Shown here: piece by piece, positions 36,331 to 46,058 of the stretch
Position numbering within the stretch: position 1 is the first letter of the stretch
How the letters are laid out: each line of letters opens with the position of its first letter
DNA from: Bacteroidaceae bacterium
Lineage (GTDB): Bacteria; Bacteroidota; Bacteroidia; Bacteroidales; Bacteroidaceae
Reading direction: 5' to 3'
DNA length: 64,000 nucleotides
Assembly: GCA_017938245.1 (NCBI GenBank)
Contig: JAGBBX010000045.1
Location: 44,418-108,417, forward strand
Translations under genes and position numbers: made by a program
Notes under the pieces: generated by a model
The model's input: only the letters and a program-made list of their open reading frames with translations
Database searches by the model: none
What the model was told of the DNA's origin: nothing

Positions 36331-37968
36331 ATGGTTTCAGTTGATGGACTCACCGTTGAATTTGGCGGCACCACCCTATTTAAAGATATTTCATTTGTAA
36401 TTAACGATAAAGACCGTATTGCCCTTATGGGTAAGAACGGTGCGGGAAAAAGTACTCTGCTGAAGATTCTGGCAGGTGTGCGCACCGCTACACGCGGACA
36501 GGTGTCGGCACCAAAAGAGACCGTTATTGCCTATCTTCCGCAGCACCTTATGACCGAAGATGGTCGCACTGTCTTTGAGGAGGCATCGCAGGCCTTTGCT
36601 CATCTGCACAGGATGGAGGCCGAGATTGAGGAACTGAACCGCCAACTTGCCGAGCGCACCGACTACGAGAGCGACGACTATATGGCGCTTATCGAGGAGG
36701 TAGCCACCAAGAGCGAGAAATTCTATGCCATTGATATGACACACTTCGAGGAGGACGTCGAAAAGACACTCCTCGGCTTGGGATTCGAGCGCAAAGATTT
36801 TACACGTCAGACAAGCGAGTTCAGTGGTGGATGGCGTATGCGTATCGAGCTTGCAAAAATGCTTCTGCGCAACCCCGACGTACTACTTTTGGACGAGCCT
36901 ACGAACCATCTTGACATTGAGTCAATCGTCTGGCTCGAAGAGTTTATAATCTCCAACGGAAAGACAGTTGTTGTCATCAGCCACGACCGTAAATTTGTCG
37001 ACAATATCACCACACGCACCATCGAGGTGACTATGGGACGCATCTACGACTACAAAGTCAACTACTCGCAGTATCTTCAACTGCGCGCCGAGCGCCGTCA
37101 GCAACAGATGAAGCAGTACGAGGAGCAGCAGAAAATGATACAGGAGACAAAGGATTTTATCGAGCGTTTCAAAGGAACATATTCAAAGACTCTTCAGGTG
37201 CAGAGCCGTGTAAAAATGCTCGAAAAGCTCGAACTCATAGAGGTTGACGAGGAGGACACATCGGCACTGAGACTGAAATTCCCACCCTCGCCCCGCTCGG
37301 GACAGTATCCTGTTATTGCCGACGGCGTGGGCAAGGCATTCGACGAGAAACGTATCTTCTCGAATGTAACACTCACCGTCGACCGAGGCGATAAAATAGC
37401 TTTTGTGGGACGTAACGGCGAGGGAAAATCGACCTTTGTGCGCTGCATAATGCAAGAACTCGAGCACGAAGGTTCGTTGCAGTTGGGACACAACGTACAA
37501 ATAGGTTATTTTGCACAGAACCAGGCCTCGATGCTCGACGAGAATCTCACCGTTTTTCAAACCATAGACGACGTTGCAAAGGGCGATGTGCGCAACAAGA
37601 TACGCGACCTTTTGGGTGCTTTTATGTTCGGTGGCGAGGCAAGCACAAAGAAGGTAAAAGTTCTTTCGGGTGGCGAGCGTACACGTCTGGCGCTGCTCAA
37701 ACTGCTGTTAGAGCCGGTGAACCTGCTCATCCTCGACGAGCCAACCAACCACCTCGACCTTAAGACAAAAGATATTCTTAAACAGGCACTGCGCGACTTC
37801 GACGGCACGCTCATCTGCGTAAGCCACGATCGCGATTTTCTCGATGGCCTCGTAACAAAAGTATATGAGTTCGGTCACGGACGTGTGCGCGAACATCTGT
37901 GTGGAATATACGAATTCCTCGAAACAAAAAAACTCGAAGGATTGCAAGAACTCGAACGTAAAAACTAA
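36331..37968 (+). CDS. ABC-F family ATPase
   Basis: Soluble twin-ATPase protein that acts on the ribosome rather than in a transporter. 545 residues with no membrane segments: first ABC domain with Walker A GKNGAGKST (about 36-44) and signature SGGWRMR; a charged linker (about 240-310, the P-site tRNA interaction motif region of the family); second domain with GRNGEGKST and SGGERTR. The length fits YbiT-like or Uup-like members. ispE follows after 16 nt. Whether it confers antibiotic protection cannot be told. Confidence 0.9.
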   Translation: MVSVDGLTVEFGGTTLFKDISFVINDKDRIALMGKNGAGKSTLLKILAGVRTATRGQVSAPKETVIAYLPQHLMTEDGRTVFEEASQAFAHLHRMEAEIEELNRQLAERTDYESDDYMALIEEVATKSEKFYAIDMTHFEEDVEKTLLGLGFERKDFTRQTSEFSGGWRMRIELAKMLLRNPDVLLLDEPTNHLDIESIVWLEEFIISNGKTVVVISHDRKFVDNITTRTIEVTMGRIYDYKVNYSQYLQLRAERRQQQMKQYEEQQKMIQETKDFIERFKGTYSKTLQVQSRVKMLEKLELIEVDEEDTSALRLKFPPSPRSGQYPVIADGVGKAFDEKRIFSNVTLTVDRGDKIAFVGRNGEGKSTFVRCIMQELEHEGSLQLGHNVQIGYFAQNQASMLDENLTVFQTIDDVAKGDVRNKIRDLLGAFMFGGEASTKKVKVLSGGERTRLALLKLLLEPVNLLILDEPTNHLDLKTKDILKQALRDFDGTLICVSHDRDFLDGLVTKVYEFGHGRVREHLCGIYEFLETKKLEGLQELERKN

Positions 37969-37984
37969 ATTTTTTCTGATTACT

Positions 37985-38815
37985 ATGATAACATTTCCCT
38001 GTTGCAAAATAAATCTTGGACTCGACATCGTATCCAAGCGTCCCGACGGTTACCACAATCTCGAAACACTCTTCTACCCCATCCCTCTTGAAGATGCTTT
38101 AGAGATAACAATTAACCCAAAGAGTGACGCACCCGACTACACATTCACAATGCACAATGCCACCTTCGAGGGCGACGATAGCGACAATCTTGTTGTAAAG
38201 GCTTATAAAATTCTTGCGGCCGACCATAAACTGCCAAAGGTTATAATGAGCCTCTATAAAAACATCCCCACAGGAGCAGGATTGGGTGGCGGTTCAAGCG
38301 ACGCTGCCTTTGCTCTTAAGATGCTGAACGAGATTGGAAAGTTAGGACTCGGTGACGAGCAATTAGAGGAGTATGCCGCACGCATCGGAGCCGATTGTGC
38401 ATTCTTTATAAAGTGTCGTCCCGCCTATGCAACCGGGATAGGAAACATCCTCACACCTGTCGAGTGTTCACTCAAAGGATATCATCTTGTGCTTATAAAA
38501 CCTAATCTGCACATATCAACCAAAGAGGCCTATTCACTTGTTGTCCCTGCACATCCCGTTGTTCCGCTTATGGATATTATTCAGCGTCCCATAAATATGT
38601 GGACAAGTTCAATGAAGAACGACTTTGAGCGAAGCGCCTTTGCCAAATATCAGCAGATGGAGACTATAAAGAGTGAACTCTATCGTTTGGGAGCGCTCTA
38701 TGCCTCGATGTCGGGTTCAGGTTCGTCGTTCTATGGCATTTTCGAGAAGGCGCAGGACGAAAAAGAGTTAGAAAGACTCTTCCCCGACTGCTTCCGTTGG
38801 CAGTGTGAGTTATAA
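37985..38815 (+). CDS. ispE: 4-diphosphocytidyl-2-C-methyl-D-erythritol kinase
   Basis: GHMP kinase of the MEP isoprenoid pathway. 276 residues from the ATG at 37985; the frame is open further upstream but that part overlaps the ABC-F gene and has no family similarity. Seen: CKINLGLDIVSKRPDGYHNL at the N-terminus, the ATP-binding loop PTGAGLGGGSSDAAF (about 95-109), and the C-terminal MSGSGSSFYGIF. Second gene of the ABC-F unit. Confidence 0.95.
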   Translation: MITFPCCKINLGLDIVSKRPDGYHNLETLFYPIPLEDALEITINPKSDAPDYTFTMHNATFEGDDSDNLVVKAYKILAADHKLPKVIMSLYKNIPTGAGLGGGSSDAAFALKMLNEIGKLGLGDEQLEEYAARIGADCAFFIKCRPAYATGIGNILTPVECSLKGYHLVLIKPNLHISTKEAYSLVVPAHPVVPLMDIIQRPINMWTSSMKNDFERSAFAKYQQMETIKSELYRLGALYASMSGSGSSFYGIFEKAQDEKELERLFPDCFRWQCEL

Positions 38816-39140
38816 AAAAAGACGATTGCCCCGTGATTCACATCAGGGGGCAACCTTAACACAAACACAAAATAAAACACGACAAAACTACTATGCAATT
38901 CATTGGCCTGTTTATGCATTAAACATAAAGCACTCGAAGCAGGTATTCACATATCCACATAGAGTATCAGGTGATTTGCAATAATAAAACAGCCCACTTG
39001 GGCTGTTTGTTTTTTATTTTCTGTTAAATAATGTGAAAATAGAAGTAAAACTTGTTTTTCAAGTTTCGAAAATATAAAAACGAATATTAACGTTCAGTTG
39101 TTCGTGAAAAAGAAATCAACAGTTTATAATAAATTCCAAG
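38816..39140. other. Intergenic stretch with a 5' hairpin and a terminator
   Basis: No protein gene seen. A hairpin TTGCCCC (38826-38832) with GGGGCAA (38847-38853) follows the ispE stop. About 130 nt without clear structure come next, then the terminator at 38987-39018, then AT-rich sequence up to the convergent kinase gene. The distance from ispE to its terminator (170 nt) leaves room for a small RNA, but no family is recognised. Confidence 0.45.
38987..39018 (+). terminator. Rho-independent terminator after ispE
   Basis: AAACAGCCCA (38987-38996) pairs with TGGGCTGTTT (38999-39008), then G and TTTTTTATTTT on the + strand. Confidence 0.85.
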
Positions 39141-40454
39141 CTACTTAAACTCTATTGTGAAACGGGTATAACCATCCTCATCGGTCTTTAGAGAGAATTT
39201 ACATCCGTGTGCAGCAAGAACCTCGCGAGTGAACATAAGACCTATGCCTTGCCCATTGCTTTTTGTCGTAAAGAAAGGCGTAAAAATCTGTTGCGCCGCA
39301 TCGCTGCCGATGCCTCGTCCATTGTCGCAGATAACGATAGTTGCAGGTTGCGCTGTTGTTGATATTATAATCTCCCCACCCTTCTCAATACTCTCTATCG
39401 AGTTTTTCACAATATTCACAAGCACCTGTTCGAAGAGAGTAACATCGATATTCACAGGAACTGAACCGTTATGCAGATTCATTGATAGCGAGATACCTTT
39501 CTCTCGACAGATACCTTCCATAAAACGCGTGCAATAACGGGCGCTGTCGTTAAGGTCGCATTGTTGCAACTGTGGTGCAGGAATTTTTACAACATCGGCA
39601 AAGCGGGTAATGAAACTGCTGAGCATAAGTCCACGCTCCTCGCACACCTGCATTGCCTCGCCAATCTCTACAGTATCATTGGCAAACGTTTCGTTTGTAC
39701 TGGTTTGCAACATATCTTTTGCAGTCTCCAGGATAGATGTTATTCCACCCATAGTGTTGTTTACCTCGTGGGCAATCATACGTATAACTTTCTCGTAGGC
39801 ATTGCGTTCGGCTTTGTGCAACTGTTCGGTAAGGCGTTCTATGAGCACAAATGGGTGAGGAAATCCTCGGTCTTGAAACGACAGACGCGAAATGCTGTAA
39901 ACCTCGATACCGCTGATTTTTATGATGCGTGTTTCGCCCTGTTTTGTCGATACAATTTCCTGCATAAGCGGTATATCGATATCGGCAATATTTCTGTCAA
40001 GACAGCTATCGTCACAGTTTAACATACCCTTTGCCGAGGGATTTATCATTGTAACCCTGTTGTCAAAATCAAGAATTATAACTCCCATCGGCGAGGCTTG
40101 TATAAGAAGGTCGAGAAAGTGATTCTGCTCTCTCAGACGCAGACGCTCATCTTTCAGCTGAGCCATCATACGGTTGAAAATATCGACAATCTTGTCGGCC
40201 TCGCGTTGTCCCACAGGCGATAGTCGGCTGCTGAAATCCTGCTCGCGCAGCAGATTAAGTCCTGTCGCTATTGTATCGAGCGGCGTTATTATTTTACGAT
40301 AGAAATAGACAAGAAAAAACATACTGAAGAGAGCTACCCCTTCGGTTGCATAAAAAAGTTTTATGCTGCACCTGTCATATACTATAACAAGCAGCACTGC
40401 CCAGGCAAGCACAAGCAGCGCCGATATGGCAACGAATATGTTTTTCTGTCTCAT
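39141..40454 (-). CDS. NtrB-type sensor histidine kinase with PAS domain
   Basis: 437 residues: two N-terminal transmembrane helices (about 7-50) with almost no periplasmic loop, a HAMP-like segment (about 55-110), a PAS domain (about 120-220), the phosphotransfer His in MIAHEVNNTMGG (about 242), then ATPase boxes NIVKNSIES, DNGRGIG and GQGIGLMFTREV. Partner of the sigma-54 activator gene 7 nt upstream. With so little outside the membrane, it probably senses within the membrane or the cytoplasm. It ends the export locus. Confidence 0.87.
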   Translation of the reverse strand: MRQKNIFVAISALLVLAWAVLLVIVYDRCSIKLFYATEGVALFSMFFLVYFYRKIITPLDTIATGLNLLREQDFSSRLSPVGQREADKIVDIFNRMMAQLKDERLRLREQNHFLDLLIQASPMGVIILDFDNRVTMINPSAKGMLNCDDSCLDRNIADIDIPLMQEIVSTKQGETRIIKISGIEVYSISRLSFQDRGFPHPFVLIERLTEQLHKAERNAYEKVIRMIAHEVNNTMGGITSILETAKDMLQTSTNETFANDTVEIGEAMQVCEERGLMLSSFITRFADVVKIPAPQLQQCDLNDSARYCTRFMEGICREKGISLSMNLHNGSVPVNIDVTLFEQVLVNIVKNSIESIEKGGEIIISTTAQPATIVICDNGRGIGSDAAQQIFTPFFTTKSNGQGIGLMFTREVLAAHGCKFSLKTDEDGYTRFTIEFK

Positions 40455-40461
40455 TATTTTT

Positions 40462-41805
40462 CTATTTTAATCCAAATTTCTCTAATCGCCGATAGAGCGC
40501 CTGACGGCTTATACCCAACGATGCTGCAACCTGCGTCATATTACCGTCATACTTTTCCATAGCCTCGATAATGCGCACACGCTCGGCCTCGTCGAGTGTC
40601 ATAGCAGTGGTTGCAACACTCTTTGGCGATGTTGGTACAATATCATTTGCCAAACGAAAATCCTCGGTGGTGAGCAGGCTCTTTCCACTCATAAGAATAG
40701 CGCGCTCGACAAGATTTTTCAGTTCGCGCACATTTCCCGGGAAAGGCTGACGCATAAGATACTCCATCGCTTCGTCGGCAACATCAATCTTTTGCAGATT
40801 ATTATTCTCTGTTGCGAGCGACGCAAAATGTCGCACAAGCAAAGGAATATCCTCGCGACGTTCGCGCAGCGGTGGCAGATGCAGAGTAATAAGATTTATT
40901 CTGTAGTATAAGTCCTCGCGGAAAGTGCGCTCGGCAACCATTTTTGTGAGGTCGGCATTTGTTGCGCACACAACGCGTATATCCACCTTGCGCGGACGGC
41001 TCTCTCCAAGCACCTCGAAAGTCTGTTCCTGCAACACACGCAACAGTTTCACCTGGCAGGCAAGGTCGAGCTCTCCAAGCTCGTCAAGAAATATTGTACC
41101 CTTGTCGGCAAGTTCGAAACGGCCCACCCTATCGGACGAAGCATCGGTAAAGGCCCCCTTCTTGTGTCCGAACATTTCGCTCTCGAAAAGAGTGTGAGAT
41201 ATTCCACCTAAATTAACCTTTACAAACGAGTTTTTTGCACGACGGCTGTTGCGATGGATTGTCTCGGCAATCAGCTCTTTTCCCGTACCGCTCTCGCCTG
41301 TGATAAGTACCGAAGCATTTGTCTTTGCAATACGTTCAATGGTTGACAGAACATCCGAAACAGCCTTGCTGCGTCCAATTATCAAGCTGCGGTCGAAACC
41401 GCCCTCTTTCTGTTGGATATTCACCGTCTCCTTGCTGTGCGAAAGGCTTAGAGCGGTCTCAATGCGTTGCATCAGCACCACATTATTCCAGGGCTTTGTA
41501 ACAAAGTCAAATGCTCCTGCACGCATTCCGCGCACAGCAAGGTCGATGCTGCCCCACGCCGTGATTAGTATCACAGGCGTATCGGGGCAGAAAATCTTTA
41601 CCTTCTGCAACAACTCAATGCCATCGTCGCCACTTGTGGTGAGCGAGAAGTTCATATCCATAAGAATAAGTTGAGGGGTTGTCGCACGCACAATCTCCAT
41701 TGCCTCGCCCGGCGAAGCAACTGCCTTAACATCGTACCGCGCACGTTTGAGCATAAGTCCCAAGCTGTGGCGTATTGCTATATCATCGTCAACTATAAGA
41801 ATCAT
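40462..41805 (-). CDS. NtrC-family sigma-54-dependent response regulator
   Basis: 447 residues: receiver domain with Asp in LILMDMNFS (about 51), AAA+ domain with Walker A GESGTGKE (about 171), the sigma-54 contact loop written GAFTDA instead of GAFTGA, Walker B GTIFLDELGELD, and a Fis-type helix-turn-helix at the end (MTQVAASLGISRQALYRRLE). The G-to-D change in the loop is found in other Bacteroidota activators as far as I recall. It is downstream of the export genes and likely drives them from the sigma-54-like promoter at 50878-50893. Its own promoter abuts the ATG. Confidence 0.9.
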   Translation of the reverse strand: MILIVDDDIAIRHSLGLMLKRARYDVKAVASPGEAMEIVRATTPQLILMDMNFSLTTSGDDGIELLQKVKIFCPDTPVILITAWGSIDLAVRGMRAGAFDFVTKPWNNVVLMQRIETALSLSHSKETVNIQQKEGGFDRSLIIGRSKAVSDVLSTIERIAKTNASVLITGESGTGKELIAETIHRNSRRAKNSFVKVNLGGISHTLFESEMFGHKKGAFTDASSDRVGRFELADKGTIFLDELGELDLACQVKLLRVLQEQTFEVLGESRPRKVDIRVVCATNADLTKMVAERTFREDLYYRINLITLHLPPLRERREDIPLLVRHFASLATENNNLQKIDVADEAMEYLMRQPFPGNVRELKNLVERAILMSGKSLLTTEDFRLANDIVPTSPKSVATTAMTLDEAERVRIIEAMEKYDGNMTQVAASLGISRQALYRRLEKFGLK

Positions 41806-41809
41806 AATT

Positions 41810-41840
41810 CAAAAGTAGTACAAAATCTATTCTCGACAAA
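41810..41840 (-). promoter_or_regulatory. Consensus promoter abutting the regulator start codon
   Basis: On the minus strand TTTG (41840-41837), 19 nt, TACTTTTG (41817-41810). Only 4 nt separate the -7 box from the ATG at 41805, so the transcript would begin at or next to the start codon. Confidence 0.7.
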
Positions 41841-41874
41841 AAAGAAACACAAATTTAAACAGTTTCTTTATTTA

Positions 41875-43221
41875 TTACTCTTCGCGTAATGCCTCCGATG
41901 GTTGTATCTTCACAATTCTGCGTGTCGGTATTACAACACCTATTGCAGCAACAAGCAGCATAAAAAGATAGGTCATAACACTCACAATAACAAAATGTGC
42001 CATTGGCTGATTGTGCAGATAATCGCTGTTTTTCGCAAGCATAAGCTCCTGCCACATCATCGATGTAAATTTCTGCAACGGGTCGGAAAAGCCCATACTG
42101 TAAACTTTATGCATTAGCAACGGAAGAGCAATTGCAAAAGCAACCGATACTATCAACCACCCTTCGAGGATAAACTGCCACAGTACACGGTTTGATGTGG
42201 CACCCATACTGCGCATAAGTCCAATATTCATACGTCGGTCGGATACACGCACCCAATAGGTCGACATTATTCCCAAGAAGGCACAGAAGAGAGCAAATCC
42301 CGACAGTATTATCTGCACGCGATAACGGTTAGTTATTCCAAATATATTTGCATTCTTTTCGGCATTGCTGCTGACAGCGGTCATAGAGTAGAATTTTCGA
42401 TATTTAAAGTCGAGTTTAGGAGCTACCTCGGCTTGGAAGCGTTTTGTAAACTCATCTACATCTACCCCATCTTTCAGTCGCAGGAATATCCTGTAATTTT
42501 CGAATATATAGCGTTTATCCATATATTTGCAAATCTCGCTGCGGTCTTGTATGTGCATAACAAGATACATCGGCTCTATGTACTCCGTTGTCTGAACGGT
42601 TGAGAACATCCCTGCAACAGAGTATGTTACACCCTCATCGGGGTAAGATATTTTTTTACCAATAACATCGGTTGTGCCAAATGCCTTAAGCGCAAGATTC
42701 TCCGAAACATATATGCCGTGTCCGTTGTTTATCGGTGCTTTCTTCATAATTTCCCCGTCCGGGCCCTCTATTTGCATTGTAGCAAAATAGTCACTCGCAG
42801 GATAATCGTAAATATCGTATGTGGCAACGTGCATCGAATGGTTCTCTCCTTTTATATTCATCGTGCTATCGACTGCATATTTAGGACAGTTGGTGCTCAT
42901 ACTATTCGGGAAGTTATTGCTGCTTGCAACACTATATGATTCAATCTCGGGCAACACACGCACAATATTCACTGCCTGCTCAAAATCATTTAAGCACACT
43001 TCGCCTGCATTCTCTTCCTCTTTTACATTACTCTTTACCTCGAATTCAAGATAATAGACATTATCGTCATTGTATCCTTCGTGGATATATTTGTTGCTGA
43101 AGAGAATAAAAAGCGGGTCTATCGCAATCCACAAAAATATGGCAATGGCAACGAGTTCCACAAATAGCCAACCGTTCTGACGGCGCTCGTTCCAAATCTG
43201 GTGCAAAATTGTCTTTATCAT
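41875..43221 (-). CDS. FtsX/MacB-type ABC permease (copy 2, long type)
   Basis: 448 residues with the MacB layout: one N-terminal helix (about 19-42), a large periplasmic domain (about 45-300) and three C-terminal helices, ending RIVKIQPSEALREE, the usual close of this family. It is paralogous to 46978-48282: both begin MIKTILHQ-WNERR-NGWLF and share GLMRS/GVMRS-GA and HKVY-MGF-DPL. 7 nt after the 420-residue permease. Probably forms a heterodimer with it and uses the ATPase at 46059. Confidence 0.88.
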   Translation of the reverse strand: MIKTILHQIWNERRQNGWLFVELVAIAIFLWIAIDPLFILFSNKYIHEGYNDDNVYYLEFEVKSNVKEEENAGEVCLNDFEQAVNIVRVLPEIESYSVASSNNFPNSMSTNCPKYAVDSTMNIKGENHSMHVATYDIYDYPASDYFATMQIEGPDGEIMKKAPINNGHGIYVSENLALKAFGTTDVIGKKISYPDEGVTYSVAGMFSTVQTTEYIEPMYLVMHIQDRSEICKYMDKRYIFENYRIFLRLKDGVDVDEFTKRFQAEVAPKLDFKYRKFYSMTAVSSNAEKNANIFGITNRYRVQIILSGFALFCAFLGIMSTYWVRVSDRRMNIGLMRSMGATSNRVLWQFILEGWLIVSVAFAIALPLLMHKVYSMGFSDPLQKFTSMMWQELMLAKNSDYLHNQPMAHFVIVSVMTYLFMLLVAAIGVVIPTRRIVKIQPSEALREE

Positions 43222-43228
43222 AACGCTA

Positions 43229-44491
43229 TTATTTTTTATGGTTCAATGATACGGTTATACTGTGACGCAAAGAGTATATTGTAGGTATCAGTGCCGATAC
43301 AACATTAAGCAAAAGGATAAGCACTATTGTAACGCCTACGACTGTTGGATTAAAGAGCATCTCCACTGTTACAGCCGTAGGATAATTGGCATTCATATTA
43401 ACCGAGTCGAGCAGCGTAACAATCCACTCCTGCGTCATAAGAGCAAAGATATATGCCATCAGCAGACCCAACAGCGCACCTATTGCCGTAAACAACAGAT
43501 TCTCGAAAAGCACCTGCGATACGAGTATGCGGTTTGTGGCTCCGAATGCTTTACGCACCCCAATCTCCTCCATACGGCTGTTCATACGCGATGCAATCAT
43601 TCCGCTAAGGTTCAGTGCCGGAATAAAGAGCAGTGTCATAAACAGCAGAAGCACAAAACCAAAATCCTCGGTACCATATTCGTTACCCAACATATATTTA
43701 AGATGAGTATTTATATAAGGCTCGTACTTATTGCCCTCGCGCTGCTCCTGCGCAAATCGCGAGAATATATCCGATATACGTCCCTTTACAGTTTCCATAT
43801 CCTCACCTTTCGACACAAGGAAAAAGAGTTTGTATTCTCCAAGAATCTGTTCACGAGTGTGATAACGCTCGTTTTTCAAACGGCTGTTTACCGGTATCCA
43901 GCAATCGGCATAGACGCTGGGAGTACTTCCGCTTACCCCCTTAACCACTCCTACAACCTTGTGGGGAATATTCTGTATTTTCACCTCTTTTCCAACAGCG
44001 TCCACTGTCGCAAAGAGTTGTCGAGCTACATTATCGCTTATGACAATAACGGGAGCAGCAATATTATTCTCTTCGTCCTGTTGTGTAAATGCCTTTCCGG
44101 CGATAAACTCAAAGTCGAATATCTGCCAAAAGGTGTGCGAGGTAAAAAGCAGTGTGCTGTTTTTAAGCCCCTCCACCGATAGTTGTCCTCCGACGGTGGA
44201 TGTTGCAACAGCATCGCATCCCTCGACACTTTTTAGTTTCTCGTAAAGATGGCGCGATGCACCTGTGTACCCTTTACTGTTGCCATCGTTTATCTCGAAA
44301 TGTATAAGCTCCAGATACAACATTCTATCGCGGTTATACTCGGGATATATCGGGCCTAATTTTATGTATATGATAATGAAAAATATCATTACAATGGCTA
44401 TTGTCACTGCTGTTCCCAAGATATACATCGACGAGAAGAGACGGTTGTGACGCATCATAGCCCACGCTTGTCGTAAATATAATGTTATCAT
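43229..44491 (-). CDS. FtsX/MacB-type ABC permease (copy 2, short type)
   Basis: 420 residues, one N-terminal helix (about 20-45), periplasmic domain, three C-terminal helices. LNLSGMIASRMNSRMEEIGV and RKAFGA mark the FtsX-type core. It is the paralogue of 48285-49550, with which it shares MI-YLR-AWAMMR-NRLFS and KLGPIYPEYNR/KLGPVYPEYNR. It lies 7 nt before the long permease and 6 nt after the TolC gene. Confidence 0.88.
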   Translation of the reverse strand: MITLYLRQAWAMMRHNRLFSSMYILGTAVTIAIVMIFFIIIYIKLGPIYPEYNRDRMLYLELIHFEINDGNSKGYTGASRHLYEKLKSVEGCDAVATSTVGGQLSVEGLKNSTLLFTSHTFWQIFDFEFIAGKAFTQQDEENNIAAPVIVISDNVARQLFATVDAVGKEVKIQNIPHKVVGVVKGVSGSTPSVYADCWIPVNSRLKNERYHTREQILGEYKLFFLVSKGEDMETVKGRISDIFSRFAQEQREGNKYEPYINTHLKYMLGNEYGTEDFGFVLLLFMTLLFIPALNLSGMIASRMNSRMEEIGVRKAFGATNRILVSQVLFENLLFTAIGALLGLLMAYIFALMTQEWIVTLLDSVNMNANYPTAVTVEMLFNPTVVGVTIVLILLLNVVSALIPTIYSLRHSITVSLNHKK

Positions 44492-44497
44492 AGTCTT

Positions 44498-45970
44498 TTA
44501 TTCGTTTTTAAGCAGCCTGTCAAAGTCGGCGTTAATATTACAATTATTCTCATAGTCCCACAGAGTGATGCTGCGCAGACGGTACCAGTAGTACCAATAG
44601 TACATAAGCTCTGATATTCGGCTGCGACGTGCCTGGTCTTTGCTCACCTGTGCATCGTTAAGGTCGAGAGTGCTTATTTTACCTATTTTAAAAGTCTCTA
44701 CGTTGCTGTTGTATCGACGTGTGGCAATGGTATCGGCCTCGATGGCAATCTCCATCTGCTGACGCTGATTATTGAACTGCTCGACAAGGATAAAGATATC
44801 CTGTTTAAAGCTGCGCATCTCCAGCTCCAAGCGACCTGCGGTAATCTCGCGACTGCTCTTTGCCACACGCAAACGTCCGCGACGCTTGCCCCAATCGAGC
44901 AGAGGAATCTGCACACCCACCTTTACATACTGATTGTCGTTAAGCGGATTATAGGCCTCGGAAAGATGTTGTCCCGTTCCGTCTATTCCCACCTGCGCCG
45001 TAAGGTTTATGCTACGCATATTTCCGCGTGCCGAGGCGACATTATAATCGGCCTCCATTCTTCGACGTGCCAGATTCTTTGTGATGGAGTTATTTTGCAG
45101 TGCCTTCTGCAACACATCTTCGTAGATGAGCGTGGGAGTAGAGAATGTCTCGGGCATAATGGGGATAATCTCGGTCTCCTCGTCCATCATAAGAAAAGAA
45201 CGCAGACTAAACATATTGCTTTTCAGGCTGCTCTCGTTGTCGGTGAGCGAGGCACGTGCATTCAGCACATTCAGTCGCAGTTGCAACAGGTCGTTGTCAC
45301 TTATTATTCCCATCTTGTGTTTGCTCTGTGCCACAATGTAAAGGCTCTCGGCATTCGCAAGATTCTGCTTGGCAATATTTACATTCTCCTGTGCCAGCAA
45401 CAGATTAAAAAAGTAGCTGATTGCATTTATTGTAACCTGTTCGGTGGCCGAAAGGAACGATGCCTGTGCCTCGGCATAGCGCACCGGCTCTATGCGTCGG
45501 TTCCACTTAGCATTATTCACTCCAAATATAGGTTGCGTGAATGTAAGTGCAAGTGGTACACTCATATATCGTTCCTGCTTGTTACCGCTGAACATCTTAA
45601 GGTAGTCGAGCGAGGTAGATAGCGACAATGTACCTCCTGTTGCCCAAATACTCTGCTGCACCGAGAGACCGCCATTCATCTGCATATAGTTATTGCGCAC
45701 AAATGTGTAGGAGCCGTCGCTGTTCTGGTAGCTGCTGTAATTTCGGCTGTAGGCAGGCAACGTAGCCGATAGCTGCACCTCGGGCAACAGCCCTGCGCGA
45801 TAGATGCGGTACTGCCAATAGGCCGAGCGCAACTCGTCGAGCGCCACCGCAGCATCGAGGCTCTGCAAGCGCGCAATGTTTATTGCCTCCTCGAGTGTGA
45901 GGTGACGCACCTTGCACTGCGCAGCCGATGTGCATAGCAAAAAAGATATGATAATAAGAATTACTCTCAT
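44498..45970 (-). CDS. TolC family outer-membrane efflux protein
   Basis: 490 residues with signal peptide (about 1-19, CTSAAQC). Two repeats of long alpha-helical hairpins and short beta segments, as in TolC: LTLEEAINIARLQS at the N-terminus and a second block near 285. Forms the outer-membrane exit duct for the tripartite exporter. The signal contains a Cys, but at a position that does not make a good lipobox. 88 nt downstream of the ATPase gene, a gap that holds a REP remnant. Confidence 0.9.
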   Translation of the reverse strand: MRVILIIISFLLCTSAAQCKVRHLTLEEAINIARLQSLDAAVALDELRSAYWQYRIYRAGLLPEVQLSATLPAYSRNYSSYQNSDGSYTFVRNNYMQMNGGLSVQQSIWATGGTLSLSTSLDYLKMFSGNKQERYMSVPLALTFTQPIFGVNNAKWNRRIEPVRYAEAQASFLSATEQVTINAISYFFNLLLAQENVNIAKQNLANAESLYIVAQSKHKMGIISDNDLLQLRLNVLNARASLTDNESSLKSNMFSLRSFLMMDEETEIIPIMPETFSTPTLIYEDVLQKALQNNSITKNLARRRMEADYNVASARGNMRSINLTAQVGIDGTGQHLSEAYNPLNDNQYVKVGVQIPLLDWGKRRGRLRVAKSSREITAGRLELEMRSFKQDIFILVEQFNNQRQQMEIAIEADTIATRRYNSNVETFKIGKISTLDLNDAQVSKDQARRSRISELMYYWYYWYRLRSITLWDYENNCNINADFDRLLKNE

Positions 45971-46028
45971 TTTATCTCTGTTGTTTTTAATTGTTTTTTA
46001 TGACTTTGTTAAATCGCTTATTGACAAT

Positions 46029-46044
46029 CATTGCTTGTAGGGGC
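46029..46044 (+). repeat. Half-REP remnant
   Basis: CATTGCTTGTAGGGGC matches the head of a REP unit (CATTGCGTGTAGGGGC) with one change, then the match stops. It lies between the ATPase and TolC genes inside the export operon. Confidence 0.6.
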
Positions 46045-46058
46045 TACAAAGAAGAAAA

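Noticed and set aside
38866-38925. Nine-codon peptide frame after ispE as a leader peptide
   Set aside because: No gene follows on the same strand before the terminator, so there is nothing to attenuate.
43262-44182. 306-codon frame antisense to the permease gene
   Set aside because: Cys/His/Gln-rich nonsense composition opposite a well-supported permease.
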